Source: JAHDNZ01 sp036721855 (GTDB taxonomy: Bacteria; Bacillota; DTU065). From it: 64,000 bases of DNA. The stretch spans positions 1 to 64,000 of the forward strand of contig DAIMKF010000007.1 in assembly GCA_036721855.1 (NCBI GenBank), in the 5' to 3' direction. The notes under the pieces are model-generated. The model was not told where the DNA came from. It saw only the letters and a program-made list of their open reading frames with translations, and made no database searches. Below, in pieces: positions 16,822 through 25,845 of this stretch (positions within the stretch are counted from its first letter, which is position 1; every line of letters begins with the position of its first letter). The position numbers and the translations under genes were made by a program.

Positions 16822-18612
16822 ATGGGTAAAATAATTGGTATCGATTTAGGTACTACAAATTCAGTTGTGGCAGTAATGGAAGGTGGCGAACCGACAGTAA
16901 TAACAAACGCCGAGGGTAATCGCACTACTCCTTCAGTGGTGGCTTTTAAGGAAGATGGCGAAAAACTCGTGGGTGAACTGGCTAAACGCCAAGCAGTCCT
17001 TAATCCCGATCGGACGATTGCATCTATTAAAAGGCACATGGGAAGTGACTTTAAAGCTGATATCAGCGGTAAAAAATATACACCCCAGGAGATATCGGCT
17101 TTTATCCTCATGAAGTTAAAAGAAGATGCTGAACAGTATCTGGGAGAGAAAGTAACTCAGGCAGTTATTACCGTACCTGCCTATTTTAAGGACGCTCAAC
17201 GCCAAGCAACCAAAGATGCCGGTCGCATTGCAGGACTTGAAGTACTAAGAATTATTAATGAACCTACAGCTGCGGCTATGGCCTATGGACTAGATAAAGT
17301 TGAAGATAACGAAACAATCCTTGTCTTTGACCTAGGCGGTGGAACCTTTGATGTATCAATACTAGAAATCGGTGACGGCGTTTTTGAGGTAAAAGCTACT
17401 AGCGGCAATACAAAGCTTGGTGGCGACGATTTTGATAATCGGGTGGTTAAATACTTAGTCAGCGAATTTAAAACCAAGGAAGGTGTGGATTTAAGCAAAG
17501 ATAAACAAGCCATGCAAAGACTTGGCGAAGCTGCTGAGAATGCTAAAAAAGAACTATCCAATGTTCTTTCCACCACAATTAATCTTCCGTATATCACAGT
17601 AACCCAAGATGGTCCCAAACATCTGGAAATTTCATTAACCAGAGCTAAATTTGATGAACTTACCAGAGACTTGGTGGAAGCAACAATTGAACCTACCAAA
17701 GTTGCTCTTAACGATGCCGGTCTAAAACCAACAGGTATCGACAAAGTGATTCTTGTTGGAGGTTCGACCAGAATCCCAGCCGTCCAGGAGGCAATTAAAA
17801 AATATCTAGGCAAAGAACCCCACAAAGGTATCAACCCTGACGAATGTGTATCTATCGGTGCGGCCATTCAAGCTGGTGTCCTTGGTGGCGAAGTTCATGA
17901 CATAGTCCTTTTGGATGTCACACCTCTGTCACTAGGCATTGAAACAGAAGGCGGCATCTTCAGCAAGATGATTGAACGCAATACTACTATTCCTACCAGT
18001 AAATCTCAGATCTTTACCACAGCTGCCGATAATCAAACTGCTGTAACCATCAATGTCTTACAGGGTGAAAGACCACTGGCTAAAGATAATATTAGTCTGG
18101 GAAGCTTTAATCTTGAAGGTATTCCGCCGGCACGAAGGGGAGTACCACAAATTGAAGTTACCTTTGATATAGATGTTAACGGTATTGTCAATGTTTCAGC
18201 CAAAGATAAAGGTACCGGCCGGGAAAACCGGATTACCGTTACCGGCTCTAAGTCTCTTTCCGAGACTGAGATCGAAAGAATGGTTAAAGACGCTGAAGCT
18301 CACAAAGCTGACGATGAAACCAGAAAACAGGAGATTGAACTAAGAAATGAAGCCCAGACATTACTTTATTCGATAGACAGAACCCTGGAAGATGTTAAAG
18401 ATAAAGTCAGTGAAGAACAAAAAGCCGAGCTTGAAGAGGCTAAAAAACAGCTTAGTGATGCGTTGGCAACAGATAATATAGATGAAATCAAGGCTAAAAA
18501 AGACAACCTTGAAAAAATACTCTATGATCTAAGTGCAGAAATCTATAAGGAGACTCAGGGAAAAGATGACCCCCAACCTGAAGCAGGTGGAGATCAGGTA
18601 GATGTGGAATAA
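16822..18612 (+). CDS. dnaK: Chaperone DnaK (Hsp70)
   Basis: DnaK is the ATP-driven Hsp70 chaperone that works with DnaJ and GrpE. The 596-residue length is typical of Gram-positive DnaK. Visible motifs are GIDLGTTNS (4-12), VPAYFKDAQRQATKDAG, the phosphate loop VFDLGGGTFDVSIL, the adenosine motif VGGSTRIP, the linker DVTPLSLGIET and a substrate domain with lid. The ATG is preceded by TAGGAGGT. A hairpin terminator lies between it and dnaJ. Confidence 0.99.
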   Translation: MGKIIGIDLGTTNSVVAVMEGGEPTVITNAEGNRTTPSVVAFKEDGEKLVGELAKRQAVLNPDRTIASIKRHMGSDFKADISGKKYTPQEISAFILMKLKEDAEQYLGEKVTQAVITVPAYFKDAQRQATKDAGRIAGLEVLRIINEPTAAAMAYGLDKVEDNETILVFDLGGGTFDVSILEIGDGVFEVKATSGNTKLGGDDFDNRVVKYLVSEFKTKEGVDLSKDKQAMQRLGEAAENAKKELSNVLSTTINLPYITVTQDGPKHLEISLTRAKFDELTRDLVEATIEPTKVALNDAGLKPTGIDKVILVGGSTRIPAVQEAIKKYLGKEPHKGINPDECVSIGAAIQAGVLGGEVHDIVLLDVTPLSLGIETEGGIFSKMIERNTTIPTSKSQIFTTAADNQTAVTINVLQGERPLAKDNISLGSFNLEGIPPARRGVPQIEVTFDIDVNGIVNVSAKDKGTGRENRITVTGSKSLSETEIERMVKDAEAHKADDETRKQEIELRNEAQTLLYSIDRTLEDVKDKVSEEQKAELEEAKKQLSDALATDNIDEIKAKKDNLEKILYDLSAEIYKETQGKDDPQPEAGGDQVDVE

Positions 18613-18619
18613 TTAATTG

Positions 18620-18644
18620 GGGCGGTAAGGGCCGCCCTTTTTTT
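18620..18644 (+). terminator. Terminator between dnaK and dnaJ
   Basis: GGGCGG (18620-18625) pairs with CCGCCC (18632-18637) and is followed by seven T residues. With no obvious new promoter before dnaJ, it probably lowers dnaJ expression relative to dnaK by partial termination. Confidence 0.8.
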
Positions 18645-18676
18645 AAGCCCAGGTTAAAGCTGGAGGTGCTCTTTAA

Positions 18677-19816
18677 GTGAGTGCGAATAAAAAAGATTAT
18701 TATGAAATACTCGGTGTTGAAAAAAATGCTTCAAAAGATGAACTAAAAAAGGCCTACCGCCAACTGGCAAAAAAATACCATCCGGATTTAAACAAAAAAG
18801 ATCCCCAAGCTGAAGATAAGTTCAAAGAAATCAACGAAGCTTATCAAGTTTTAAGTGATGATGAAGCCCGGGCTAAATATGATCAATTCGGCCATGCCGC
18901 TTTTGATCAAGCTTCAGGCGGAGGGGCAGGTCCTTTCGGCGACTTTTTTGGTGATTTCGGCGATTTTGGTGACATCTTTGATCTCTTTGGCAGCTTTACA
19001 GGTAGCAGTAGGCGCAAAGGGCCGACAAGAGGCCAGGATATCACTGTAACTATAGATATTTCTTTTGAAGAAGCAGCCTTTGGTACAACAAAGAATATAA
19101 AATACAAACGCTTAACAATCTGTCCAAAATGCAATGGCAATGGAGCCGAACCTGGGACACCAATTACCCAATGCCCGGACTGTCATGGCCAGGGTCAGAT
19201 AAGGCAGGAGGTCAATACCATCTTTGGTCGCAGTGTAACTGTAAGACCTTGCCCTACCTGTCGCGGTGATGGTCGTATTGCTAAAACGCCCTGTTCAAAC
19301 TGTAGAGGTGAAGGTAGAGCCTACCTAGATGAACAGATGGAGATAAAGATTCCTCCAGGGGTTGATACCGGCAATAGGGTTATTGCCAGAGGCAAAGGTG
19401 GCAAAGGAGAATTGGGAGGTCCATTTGGAGATTTAGTTCTTAATATAAGAGTGCGTCCCCATGAGGTTTTTAAACGTCAGGGAGCTGATTTGCTTTTAGA
19501 GGTACCGGTCTCATTTGCCCAGGCAGCCCTAGGTGATGAAATTGAGATTCCTTCTCTCGAGGGCTCATTTCAAACTTATAAAATTCCAAGCGGGATCCAG
19601 TCGGGAGATATAAGACGCCTCAGAGGTCAGGGAATTACTATATTAAATAGTTCCAACAAAGGAGATCTCATTGTTACTTTTAAGGTGGTAACACCAAAAA
19701 GGCTTTCTTTGGAAGAGCGTGAGATCTTTGAAAAATTATTAAAAATTCAAGATCCTGAAGCCGATTCAAGATCTTCATTTCAGAGATTTGTTGATCGCCT
19801 AAAGGGTAAAAAGTGA
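18677..19816 (+). CDS. dnaJ: Chaperone DnaJ (Hsp40)
   Basis: DnaJ delivers clients to DnaK and stimulates its ATPase. The 379-residue protein has a J domain with the HPD triplet (KKYHPDLN near 33-40), a Gly/Phe-rich linker, a zinc domain with four CxxCxGxG repeats (CPKCNGNG, CPDCHGQG, CPTCRGDG, CSNCRGEG) and two C-terminal substrate domains. The start is GTG, nine bases after GGAGGT. It follows a terminator but is still the last heat-shock gene of this operon. Confidence 0.98.
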   Translation: MSANKKDYYEILGVEKNASKDELKKAYRQLAKKYHPDLNKKDPQAEDKFKEINEAYQVLSDDEARAKYDQFGHAAFDQASGGGAGPFGDFFGDFGDFGDIFDLFGSFTGSSRRKGPTRGQDITVTIDISFEEAAFGTTKNIKYKRLTICPKCNGNGAEPGTPITQCPDCHGQGQIRQEVNTIFGRSVTVRPCPTCRGDGRIAKTPCSNCRGEGRAYLDEQMEIKIPPGVDTGNRVIARGKGGKGELGGPFGDLVLNIRVRPHEVFKRQGADLLLEVPVSFAQAALGDEIEIPSLEGSFQTYKIPSGIQSGDIRRLRGQGITILNSSNKGDLIVTFKVVTPKRLSLEEREIFEKLLKIQDPEADSRSSFQRFVDRLKGKK

Positions 19817-19828
19817 GGAGGTTCCAAA

Positions 19829-20641
19829 ATGAAGTGGCTTGAGGTAACAGTTCCTTTTAATAACACTGATAAAGAGCTGCTCCTTATCAACCTTCTCGAG
19901 TTAGGGATTCAGGGTGTAATAGAAGATGATACAAACTATAAATTTTACCTACCCGGCTCTACTAACCTGACAGAATTAAAAAACAAAGTAGGAAAAACTT
20001 GGGGAAAGTTTAGTTTAAATGATATTAAAGACGAAAACTGGGGCGAAAACTGGAAACAGTATTGGCATGTTAATAAAATAGCTCGCTTTGTAATTGTTCC
20101 AAGTTGGGAACAATATAACAAAAGTTCTGACGAAATTATCATCGACCTTGATCCCGGGATGGCCTTTGGTACAGGTGCACACGAATCAACTACTTTAATG
20201 TTGGAACTTTTAGCAGATAAAAGCCCACATTTAGTTTTTGATATAGGTAGTGGTTCTGGTATTTTAGCGATTGCAGCCGCAAAGCTTAATGCTTTAGTCT
20301 ATGCTTTTGATATCGATCCTTTAGCCACTCAGGCCACTAGAGACAATGCCGAAAAAAACGGAGTCTCAAAAAATATTAAGGTTGTAGATGGAAACCTCCT
20401 AGAAGATGACAGCCTCTTTCCCCAAGAGGTACCGGATTTAGTTTTAACTAATATTTTAGCGGAGGTAATTGTAGAGTTTATACCTCTTTTAAAAAAGCGA
20501 CTCTCTCATTTTACCTGGCTGCTATCCGGTATTATTGATGAGCGGGTTCTTTTTGTGGAAGAAAACCTTAAAAATAATGGCTTTACTATTAAAAAGCGAC
20601 TAGATAAAGGTGAATGGACTGCTTTGGAGGCGATTATCTAG
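19829..20641 (+). CDS. prmA: Ribosomal protein L11 methyltransferase
   Basis: PrmA uses S-adenosylmethionine to methylate ribosomal protein L11. The 270-residue protein is a little shorter than the usual 290-310. It has the substrate-binding N-terminal domain, the LDPGMAFGTGAHESTTLML family signature, the SAM motif VFDIGSGSGILAIAAAKL and the LTNILAEVI catalytic loop. It begins after GAGGAGG directly behind dnaJ and shares one base with rsmE, an arrangement common in Firmicutes. Confidence 0.96.
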   Translation: MKWLEVTVPFNNTDKELLLINLLELGIQGVIEDDTNYKFYLPGSTNLTELKNKVGKTWGKFSLNDIKDENWGENWKQYWHVNKIARFVIVPSWEQYNKSSDEIIIDLDPGMAFGTGAHESTTLMLELLADKSPHLVFDIGSGSGILAIAAAKLNALVYAFDIDPLATQATRDNAEKNGVSKNIKVVDGNLLEDDSLFPQEVPDLVLTNILAEVIVEFIPLLKKRLSHFTWLLSGIIDERVLFVEENLKNNGFTIKKRLDKGEWTALEAII

Positions 20642-21381
20642 TGCAACAGTTTTTTGTGTCTAAACCCTTACCCCTTTTAGGGATAGAGCTAGAGATTTCT
20701 GATGAACAAGTCCAACATATGCAGGTTTTACGGCTAAAAAGAGGAGAAAAACTGCTTCTTTCCGATGGTAACAGGTTAGTTGAAGGGCAACTGCTTTTAC
20801 TAGATAAAAACAAAGCCAAAATCCAAATTACCGCTGAGCATAAATCGACTGAACCACCATATAACATCACCCTTTTTCAGGGGCTACCCAAAGGAGATAA
20901 ACTCGATTTTATCGTTCAAAAGGCAGTGGAATTAGGGGTACACCAAGTAATACCCGTGCAGACTAGCCTAAGTGTCAGCAGATGGGCAAAGGATAAAACC
21001 AGCCATAAAATCCAACGTTTAAATCGGATAGCCTTAGAAGCTGCTAAACAGGCACACAGAGTAAAATGTCCTAAGGTAGAAGACCTGCTTTTGTGGCCGG
21101 AGTTTTTAGAAAAGTGGCATAATTTATCCGGCCTAAAACTTGCCTTCTGGGAAGAAGCCCAACCGGATAGTTTCTCTCTCCAGCGGGTCTTAAAAGAAAA
21201 ACCTGAAGAGGTTTTTCTTTTAATCGGACCGGAAGGAGGACTGTCTAAAGAAGAAGTTAGTGCTTTGGCTAGTCCTTGCTATTCTCTTGGGCCAAGGATT
21301 TTACGTACCGAAACAGCAAGCCTTACCGCACTGGCCATTATAATGTATAGCCTGGAATTGAAAGGGGAGGACAGCTTTTGA
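20641..21381 (+). CDS. rsmE: 16S rRNA (uracil-1498-N3)-methyltransferase
   Basis: RsmE is a SPOUT-class enzyme that methylates U1498 of 16S rRNA. The 246-residue protein has an N-terminal PUA-like domain (QVQHMQVLRLKRGEKLLLSDG) and the C-terminal SPOUT knot with QKAVELGVHQVIPVQT, EAAKQAHR, IGPEGGLSKEE and LGPRILRTETA. GTG 20641 has GGAGG ten bases upstream and overlaps the prmA stop by one base; an ATG at 20614 would add nine residues and lies deeper in prmA. The end overlaps mtaB by four bases. Confidence 0.95.
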   Translation: MQQFFVSKPLPLLGIELEISDEQVQHMQVLRLKRGEKLLLSDGNRLVEGQLLLLDKNKAKIQITAEHKSTEPPYNITLFQGLPKGDKLDFIVQKAVELGVHQVIPVQTSLSVSRWAKDKTSHKIQRLNRIALEAAKQAHRVKCPKVEDLLLWPEFLEKWHNLSGLKLAFWEEAQPDSFSLQRVLKEKPEEVFLLIGPEGGLSKEEVSALASPCYSLGPRILRTETASLTALAIIMYSLELKGEDSF

Positions 21382-22667
21382 GCAAGATTGCTGCCTATAC
21401 TCTTGGCTGTAAGGTTAATCAGTATGATACGGAAGGTGTTTTAAGCCATTTTAAGCAAAATGGCTACGAAATAGTTGCTTTTTCTCATCCGGCTGACATC
21501 TATCTTATTAACACCTGTACCGTAACGGCTGAGAGTGACAAAAAATCACGCCAGATAATTAGAAGAGCAAGAGAACATAATCCGGAGGCAGTAATTGTGG
21601 TAATGGGCTGTTATGCTCAAACCGCCATCGAGGAAGTTAAAAAGATTCCCGGTGTTGATGTTATCATCGGTACTTCGAATCGAGATCAGCTGGTTAAATT
21701 GGTCGAGGAATATCAAACAGATCATAAAAAACGAATATTAGTTACCGACCCGGAAGTCTTTGAAGATTTAAAAGCTACCTACCATGAAAGAACCAGAGCT
21801 TATATTAAAATTGAAGATGGTTGTGAGAATTATTGCTCTTATTGTAAAATTCCTTATGCCAGAGGGAAAATCAGAAGTAAAGCACCGGAATCGGTGTTAG
21901 ATGAAGTTAAATCTTTGGCAGATACCGGTGTCAAAGAAGTTATTTTTACCGGTATTCATCTTGGCTATTACGGCCGAGATCTTTTGGGTTGGAATTTAGC
22001 CAAGATTTTAAAAGCAACCTTAAAAATTCCTGGGATCAGGGTTAGACTAAGTTCTCTGGATCCTCATGAGGTAGATGAGGAGATTATTGAACTGTTAGAA
22101 GAACCCTCTTTTTGCAGACATTTGCATATTCCCTTACAGAGTGGTACGGATAAAATTCTACATGCTATGAATCGAAATTATGATACCGCTTACTATAGGT
22201 CTCTGATAGAAAGGTTGCAGAAATATTCACCACTTGGTTTGACTACAGATGTTATTGTCGGTTTTCCCACCGAGACTGAAGAAGACTTTCTTAAAACCTG
22301 TGCTTTTGTTCAGGAAATGAAATTTACCAGACTCCATGTCTTTCCTTTTTCACGACGTAAAGGTACCAAAGCCTATTTTTTACCTGATCAACTACCAAGA
22401 GTTGAAAAGCAAAGGCGAGCTAAAGAACTTATTGCCATAGGTAATAAGCTGATGCTCTCTTATCATAAAAGCCAAATAGGCAGACTGGCCCAGGTAGTTG
22501 TGGAACAGGAGACAAAACTTGCGGGTAAAAGTTATTACTTGGGCACAACTGAAGACTATATTAAAGTCCATGTTCCCAAATCAAAGCCAAGTAGCGGCCT
22601 TGCCCAAGTTAAACTGGATAAGGTTTATGCAAGTGGAATGTTAGGTTGCCTGCTAGAAACTGTCTAA
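21378..22667 (+). CDS. mtaB: tRNA t6A37 methylthiotransferase MtaB
   Basis: MtaB adds a methylthio group to t6A37 of tRNAs, giving ms2t6A. The 429-residue protein has the N-terminal methylthiotransferase domain starting TLGCKVNQYD with further cluster cysteines, the radical SAM cluster C149-x3-C153-x2-C156, and a C-terminal TRAM-like segment. The start is TTG, seven bases after GGGGAGG and overlapping the rsmE stop. The dnaJ-prmA-rsmE-mtaB order is common in Firmicutes. Confidence 0.95.
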   Translation: MSKIAAYTLGCKVNQYDTEGVLSHFKQNGYEIVAFSHPADIYLINTCTVTAESDKKSRQIIRRAREHNPEAVIVVMGCYAQTAIEEVKKIPGVDVIIGTSNRDQLVKLVEEYQTDHKKRILVTDPEVFEDLKATYHERTRAYIKIEDGCENYCSYCKIPYARGKIRSKAPESVLDEVKSLADTGVKEVIFTGIHLGYYGRDLLGWNLAKILKATLKIPGIRVRLSSLDPHEVDEEIIELLEEPSFCRHLHIPLQSGTDKILHAMNRNYDTAYYRSLIERLQKYSPLGLTTDVIVGFPTETEEDFLKTCAFVQEMKFTRLHVFPFSRRKGTKAYFLPDQLPRVEKQRRAKELIAIGNKLMLSYHKSQIGRLAQVVVEQETKLAGKSYYLGTTEDYIKVHVPKSKPSSGLAQVKLDKVYASGMLGCLLETV

Positions 22668-22743
22668 ACATAAATTGATTCTGCAGGAATTATTAATTTT
22701 GGGGAGAATATGTTACTATCCATGGGTGAGAGGAGGTGTAGGT

Positions 22744-23091
22744 GTGCCTGAAGATTGTATTTTTTGTAAAATTGCTCGTAAAGACATACCCAGCACAATA
22801 GTCTATGAAGATGATCTAGTTACAGCTTTTAGAGATATTGCTCCACAAGCACCCGTGCACATTGTCTTAATACCAAAAAAGCATATTAGTACGGTTTTGA
22901 GTCTAACGCATGAAGACAAAGAATTAATCGGTCACATGTTTTTAGTCGCCGCCTCCCTTGCCAGAGAGCAGCAGATTGCCCAAGATGGCTTTCGACTGGT
23001 GACAAACTGTAACCGCGATGGCGGTCAATCAGTATTTCACTTGCATATGCATCTTTTGGGTGGCCGTTCTCTTACATGGCCTCCTGGATAA
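22744..23091 (+). CDS. HIT-family nucleotide-binding protein
   Basis: HIT proteins hydrolyse nucleoside phosphoramidates or dinucleotide polyphosphates. This 115-residue Hint-like protein opens with CIFCKIARKDIPS, has HIVLIPKKHIST in the middle and the histidine triad HLHMHLLGG near its C-terminus. I choose GTG 22744 with AGGAGGT at 22731-22737; an upstream in-frame start would cover the ribosome binding site. It lies between mtaB and rpsU. The in vivo substrate is unknown. Confidence 0.93.
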   Translation: MPEDCIFCKIARKDIPSTIVYEDDLVTAFRDIAPQAPVHIVLIPKKHISTVLSLTHEDKELIGHMFLVAASLAREQQIAQDGFRLVTNCNRDGGQSVFHLHMHLLGGRSLTWPPG

Positions 23092-23140
23092 ACCTTGGGT
23101 TATTTGGCTGTTTATCAGAGAGTCGGGGAGGAGGGAGAAT

Positions 23141-23320
23141 ATGGCTGAAGTAAGAGTTGGAAAAAATGAGGACCTTGATCAAGCTCTCCGACGTTTTAAA
23201 ACTAAGTGTCGGCGTGCTGGCATCTTCGCTGAATCACGCAAGCATGAGCACTATGAAAAACCTAGCGTGCGTAAGAAGAAGAAGCGTGAAGAAGCAAGAA
23301 AAAGGGGTCGCTCCTTTTAA
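23141..23320 (+). CDS. rpsU: 30S ribosomal protein S21
   Basis: S21 joins the 30S subunit late and affects initiation. The 59-residue protein is strongly basic: MAEVRVGKNEDLDQALRRFK at the start, then CRRAGIF and a Lys/Arg-rich tail KKKKREEARKR. ATG 23141 has GGAGGAGGG eleven bases upstream. An extended in-frame reading back to 23018 is an overlap with the HIT gene and is not the start. A short hairpin with a T run follows. Confidence 0.97.
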   Translation: MAEVRVGKNEDLDQALRRFKTKCRRAGIFAESRKHEHYEKPSVRKKKKREEARKRGRSF

Positions 23321-23324
23321 CTAT

Positions 23325-23357
23325 TGGGGGTTGTCCATTTGGGCACCCCTTTTTTAT
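23325..23357 (+). terminator. Intrinsic terminator after rpsU
   Basis: GGGGGTTGTCC pairs imperfectly with GGGCACCCC and is followed by TTTTTTA. It insulates rpsU from the ECF sigma operon. Confidence 0.7.
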
Positions 23358-23378
23358 CAATATCAGATTTTCCCCAAC

Positions 23379-23403
23379 GAAACTTTTTACATAACTTTGC
23401 GTA
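23379..23403 (+). promoter_or_regulatory. SigW-type ECF promoter of the sigma factor operon
   Basis: GAAAC (23379-23383), 16 bases, then CGTA (23400-23403) match the Bacillus subtilis SigW promoter consensus (TGAAAC-N16-CGTA) except for the first T. It lies 25 bases before the sigma factor start codon, so the sigma factor probably drives its own operon. Confidence 0.78.
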
Positions 23404-23428
23404 GAACATAGTAGAGGATGGTAAGGTA

Positions 23429-23992
23429 ATGTTTAGTGATCAGGAACTAATCAAAATGACCTTAAAAGGCAAAAAAAACTCCTTTGATGAGATCGTGCTT
23501 AGATATTCGACCAAGGTCTATAGCTTAATTTTACGGATGTTAAGAGACCCTATTTTAGCTGAGGATCTAACTCAGGATACTTTTCTAAGAGCTTACCGTT
23601 CTCTGGACAAATACAATCCTGAGTATCCTTTTAATAATTGGATTTTAAAAATTGCCAGTAATCTTTGCATTGACAATGTACGTAAAAATAAAAAGGCAGA
23701 TTTCACTGATTCAGATAAGGAACTCACTTTTTTACCACAGACTGTCTATTCCGACCCTCAAGAAGCATTGTTAGACAAAGAAGTTAGCCAAGAGCTTAGC
23801 AAAGCCCTCTTAAATCTACCTGTCAAATACAGGTTGGTAATACTCTTACGTTACCTTGAGGGATTAAAATATGAAGAGATCGCATCTATGCTCGAAGAAC
23901 CACTAGGAACAATTAAAACCAAGCTTTATCGAGCGAGATGGTTATTGAAAGATTACTTTTTCCAGAAAAAAGAAGGTGAATTTGGTGAGTGA
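23429..23992 (+). CDS. ECF-type RNA polymerase sigma factor (SigW-like)
   Basis: This 187-residue sigma-70 family member has only regions 2 and 4, as in extracytoplasmic-function sigma factors. Region 2 includes AEDLTQDTFLRAYRSLDKY and WILKIASNLCIDNVRKNK; region 4 includes LPVKYRLVILLRYLEGLKYEEIA and GTIKTKLYRARWLLK. It overlaps an anti-sigma gene by eight bases and is followed by NfeD and FloA genes, whose Bacillus homologues (yqeZ, yqfA) belong to the SigW regulon. Assignment as a SigW functional equivalent is inference. Confidence 0.93.
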   Translation: MFSDQELIKMTLKGKKNSFDEIVLRYSTKVYSLILRMLRDPILAEDLTQDTFLRAYRSLDKYNPEYPFNNWILKIASNLCIDNVRKNKKADFTDSDKELTFLPQTVYSDPQEALLDKEVSQELSKALLNLPVKYRLVILLRYLEGLKYEEIASMLEEPLGTIKTKLYRARWLLKDYFFQKKEGEFGE

Positions 23993-24551
23993 GTGTGGGT
24001 ATGTACGCTCCAGACTTGACGATTACATTGATGGTTCTTTGCCACCGCTAGAATACAGAAAGATCAAAGCCCATTTAATTTCCTGTCCGAAATGCAATAG
24101 AGAAGCAGAAGAACTGTTTTTTATCACAGAAAATATGGAGAATCTATTAATAGAACCAGCAGATTTATTAAATATTAGAATCAAAAAAGAGATCGCCAAA
24201 GATTCCAAATGGAGGAAAAAACGTCTGCGCAAATACTACTCTTTGGCTGCCGCTGTAATGTTAACGTTAACAGTAACTTGTTTTATACCTAAAAATGTAC
24301 CTACCGAGCGAGTCGGAGATGATGTAGCTATTCATTCTAGAGGAAAGAATATAATTGTTGATGGAGAGAGTCTTCCCGGGAACTTAACAGTTGTAGGTGG
24401 AGATGTCTATGTGCAAGGCGAGATCAAAGGCAATGTGACTTCTATCGATGGTCAAGTATCGGCTATGATCGATAAAAAAAGTATTTGGCAACGTCTAGGT
24501 GACTTTTTTCAGGTAATTTGGAGTTTAGTTACAGGAGGTGAAAAGTGGTGA
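23985..24551 (+). CDS. Zinc-finger anti-sigma factor with a sheet-forming extracellular tail
   Basis: Anti-sigma factors of this type hold the ECF sigma factor at the membrane until cleaved. The 188-residue protein has a cytoplasmic HC2 zinc finger (H-x3-C-x2-C in AHLISCPKC, near 28-36), one membrane segment near 87-104, and a C-terminal outer part with repeating NLTVVGGDVYVQGEIKGNV, which resembles a bactofilin-like beta-helix turn. I choose GTG 23985 behind AAGGTGA. The gene lies between the sigma factor and nfeD, overlapping both. Confidence 0.88.
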   Translation: MSECGYVRSRLDDYIDGSLPPLEYRKIKAHLISCPKCNREAEELFFITENMENLLIEPADLLNIRIKKEIAKDSKWRKKRLRKYYSLAAAVMLTLTVTCFIPKNVPTERVGDDVAIHSRGKNIIVDGESLPGNLTVVGGDVYVQGEIKGNVTSIDGQVSAMIDKKSIWQRLGDFFQVIWSLVTGGEKW

Positions 24552-25834
24552 AAGTTAAGACAAAACTGTTATTAACTATTGTTTTGCTTCTAATGTTGGG
24601 CAATATTTTCTCTGTTTCAGCTAATGTTTACCTGATTCCTATAAAAGGAACCATCGATTATGGTGTGGCAGGATTTGTAAAAAGAGCTATGAGAAATGCC
24701 GAAAGAAACAGGGCGGACTTAGTTATAGTAGAGATCGATTCTTTGGGTGGTTTGGTTGATGCCGCACTCGAGATTAAAGATACCATTATGCAGGCTAAGG
24801 TTCCTAACGTAACCTATATTACCGGCAGAGCCTGGTCGGCAGGAGCCTTGGTAGCTCTTTCAGGCGAGGAGCTTTATATGGTAAGCGGCAGTAGTATTGG
24901 TTCGGCGGAGACAAGACCCAAAGAAGAGAAAATAATCTCAGCTGTTAGAAGAGAGTTTAAGGCTACAGCCGAATCAAGAGGGAAAGATGGCAGAATAGCC
25001 GAGGCTATGGTCGACAGTGATGTAGAGATTCCGGGAATAAATAAAAAAGGCAAGATCCTTAATTTAACGGCCTTAGAGGCCTTAGATTTAAAGATCTCAG
25101 ATGGCACAGTAAATACCCTTAACGATCTTTTAGAATTAAAAGAAGTGGCTCATGAAGATATTGTGGCCCAAGAGCCATCCGGGGCAGAGAAGTTTGCCCG
25201 CTTTCTAACAGATCCTATTGTCAGTTCATTGCTTTTGACCATTGGATTTTTAGGTATCATTTTAGAGTTTTTCACCTTGGGTTGGGGTGCTGCCGGCACA
25301 GTCGGTATTGTGAGTTTGGCTTTGTTTTTTGGGGGAAGGTACCTCAGTGGCCTTGCCGGACTGGAGCATATCGTACTGTTTTTAGCTGGGCTAATCTTTT
25401 TAGGCCTGGAGATCTTTGTTATTCCAGGTTTTGGTATTGTCGGTCTTTTAGGTATAGCAGGTCTTTTAACCAGTATTATTTTAAGTTTCAAAAACCTAAC
25501 CCAAGCAGTTTGGGTTTTAATTGCCGCCATAGCTCTAACCGCTTTGTTTTTGAAAATATTCTGGAAGCGGCTAAAAAAGGCACCGCTTTTTAAAAAGCTG
25601 GTTTTAGAGACCAGTTTGGAGGAGAGCAAAGGATTTACGGCGGCTGAGGATAAATTAAAAGACTTAGAAGGTAAAGATGGCTTTACAGCCACAGTAATGC
25701 GTCCTTCCGGTCTTATTGAAGTTGAAGGCAAACGCTACAGTGCCCAGACCGCAGGGGAGTTTTTAGGCCGAGATGTTAAGATTAAAGTTGCTGAAGTTAA
25801 GGGCAATCGTATTGTGGTTGAAGAAAGCGATTAG
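24545..25834 (+). CDS. NfeD-family membrane serine protease-like protein (YqeZ-like)
   Basis: NfeD proteins pair with flotillin-like proteins in membrane microdomains. The 429-residue protein has a signal peptide (cleavage near VSA-NV), a ClpP-class protease domain with GGLVDAALEI, the catalytic-serine region GRAWSAGALVALSG, then about five membrane segments (VSSLLLTIGFLGIILEF onward) and a C-terminal NfeD OB-fold domain. GTG 24545 or 24548 follows AGGAGG. It precedes floA, as yqeZ precedes yqfA in Bacillus subtilis. Confidence 0.93.
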   Translation: MVKVKTKLLLTIVLLLMLGNIFSVSANVYLIPIKGTIDYGVAGFVKRAMRNAERNRADLVIVEIDSLGGLVDAALEIKDTIMQAKVPNVTYITGRAWSAGALVALSGEELYMVSGSSIGSAETRPKEEKIISAVRREFKATAESRGKDGRIAEAMVDSDVEIPGINKKGKILNLTALEALDLKISDGTVNTLNDLLELKEVAHEDIVAQEPSGAEKFARFLTDPIVSSLLLTIGFLGIILEFFTLGWGAAGTVGIVSLALFFGGRYLSGLAGLEHIVLFLAGLIFLGLEIFVIPGFGIVGLLGIAGLLTSIILSFKNLTQAVWVLIAAIALTALFLKIFWKRLKKAPLFKKLVLETSLEESKGFTAAEDKLKDLEGKDGFTATVMRPSGLIEVEGKRYSAQTAGEFLGRDVKIKVAEVKGNRIVVEESD

Positions 25835-25845
25835 GAGGAGATAAG

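Noticed and set aside
17283..17867. 194-codon open frame on the minus strand inside dnaK
   Set aside because: It is a mirror of the conserved dnaK coding frame, has no ribosome binding site and no recognisable domain.
22675..22743. N-terminal extension of the HIT protein
   Set aside because: It would cover the AGGAGGT site, and HIT-family homology starts at the CIFCKI segment just after GTG 22744.
23018..23140. Extended S21 reading frame from 23018
   Set aside because: S21 proteins start at MAEVRVGKNE; the extension overlaps the HIT gene.
25150..25731. 193-codon minus-strand frame opposite nfeD
   Set aside because: Antisense of membrane-segment codons; Lys/Pro/Ser-rich without a motif or start signal.
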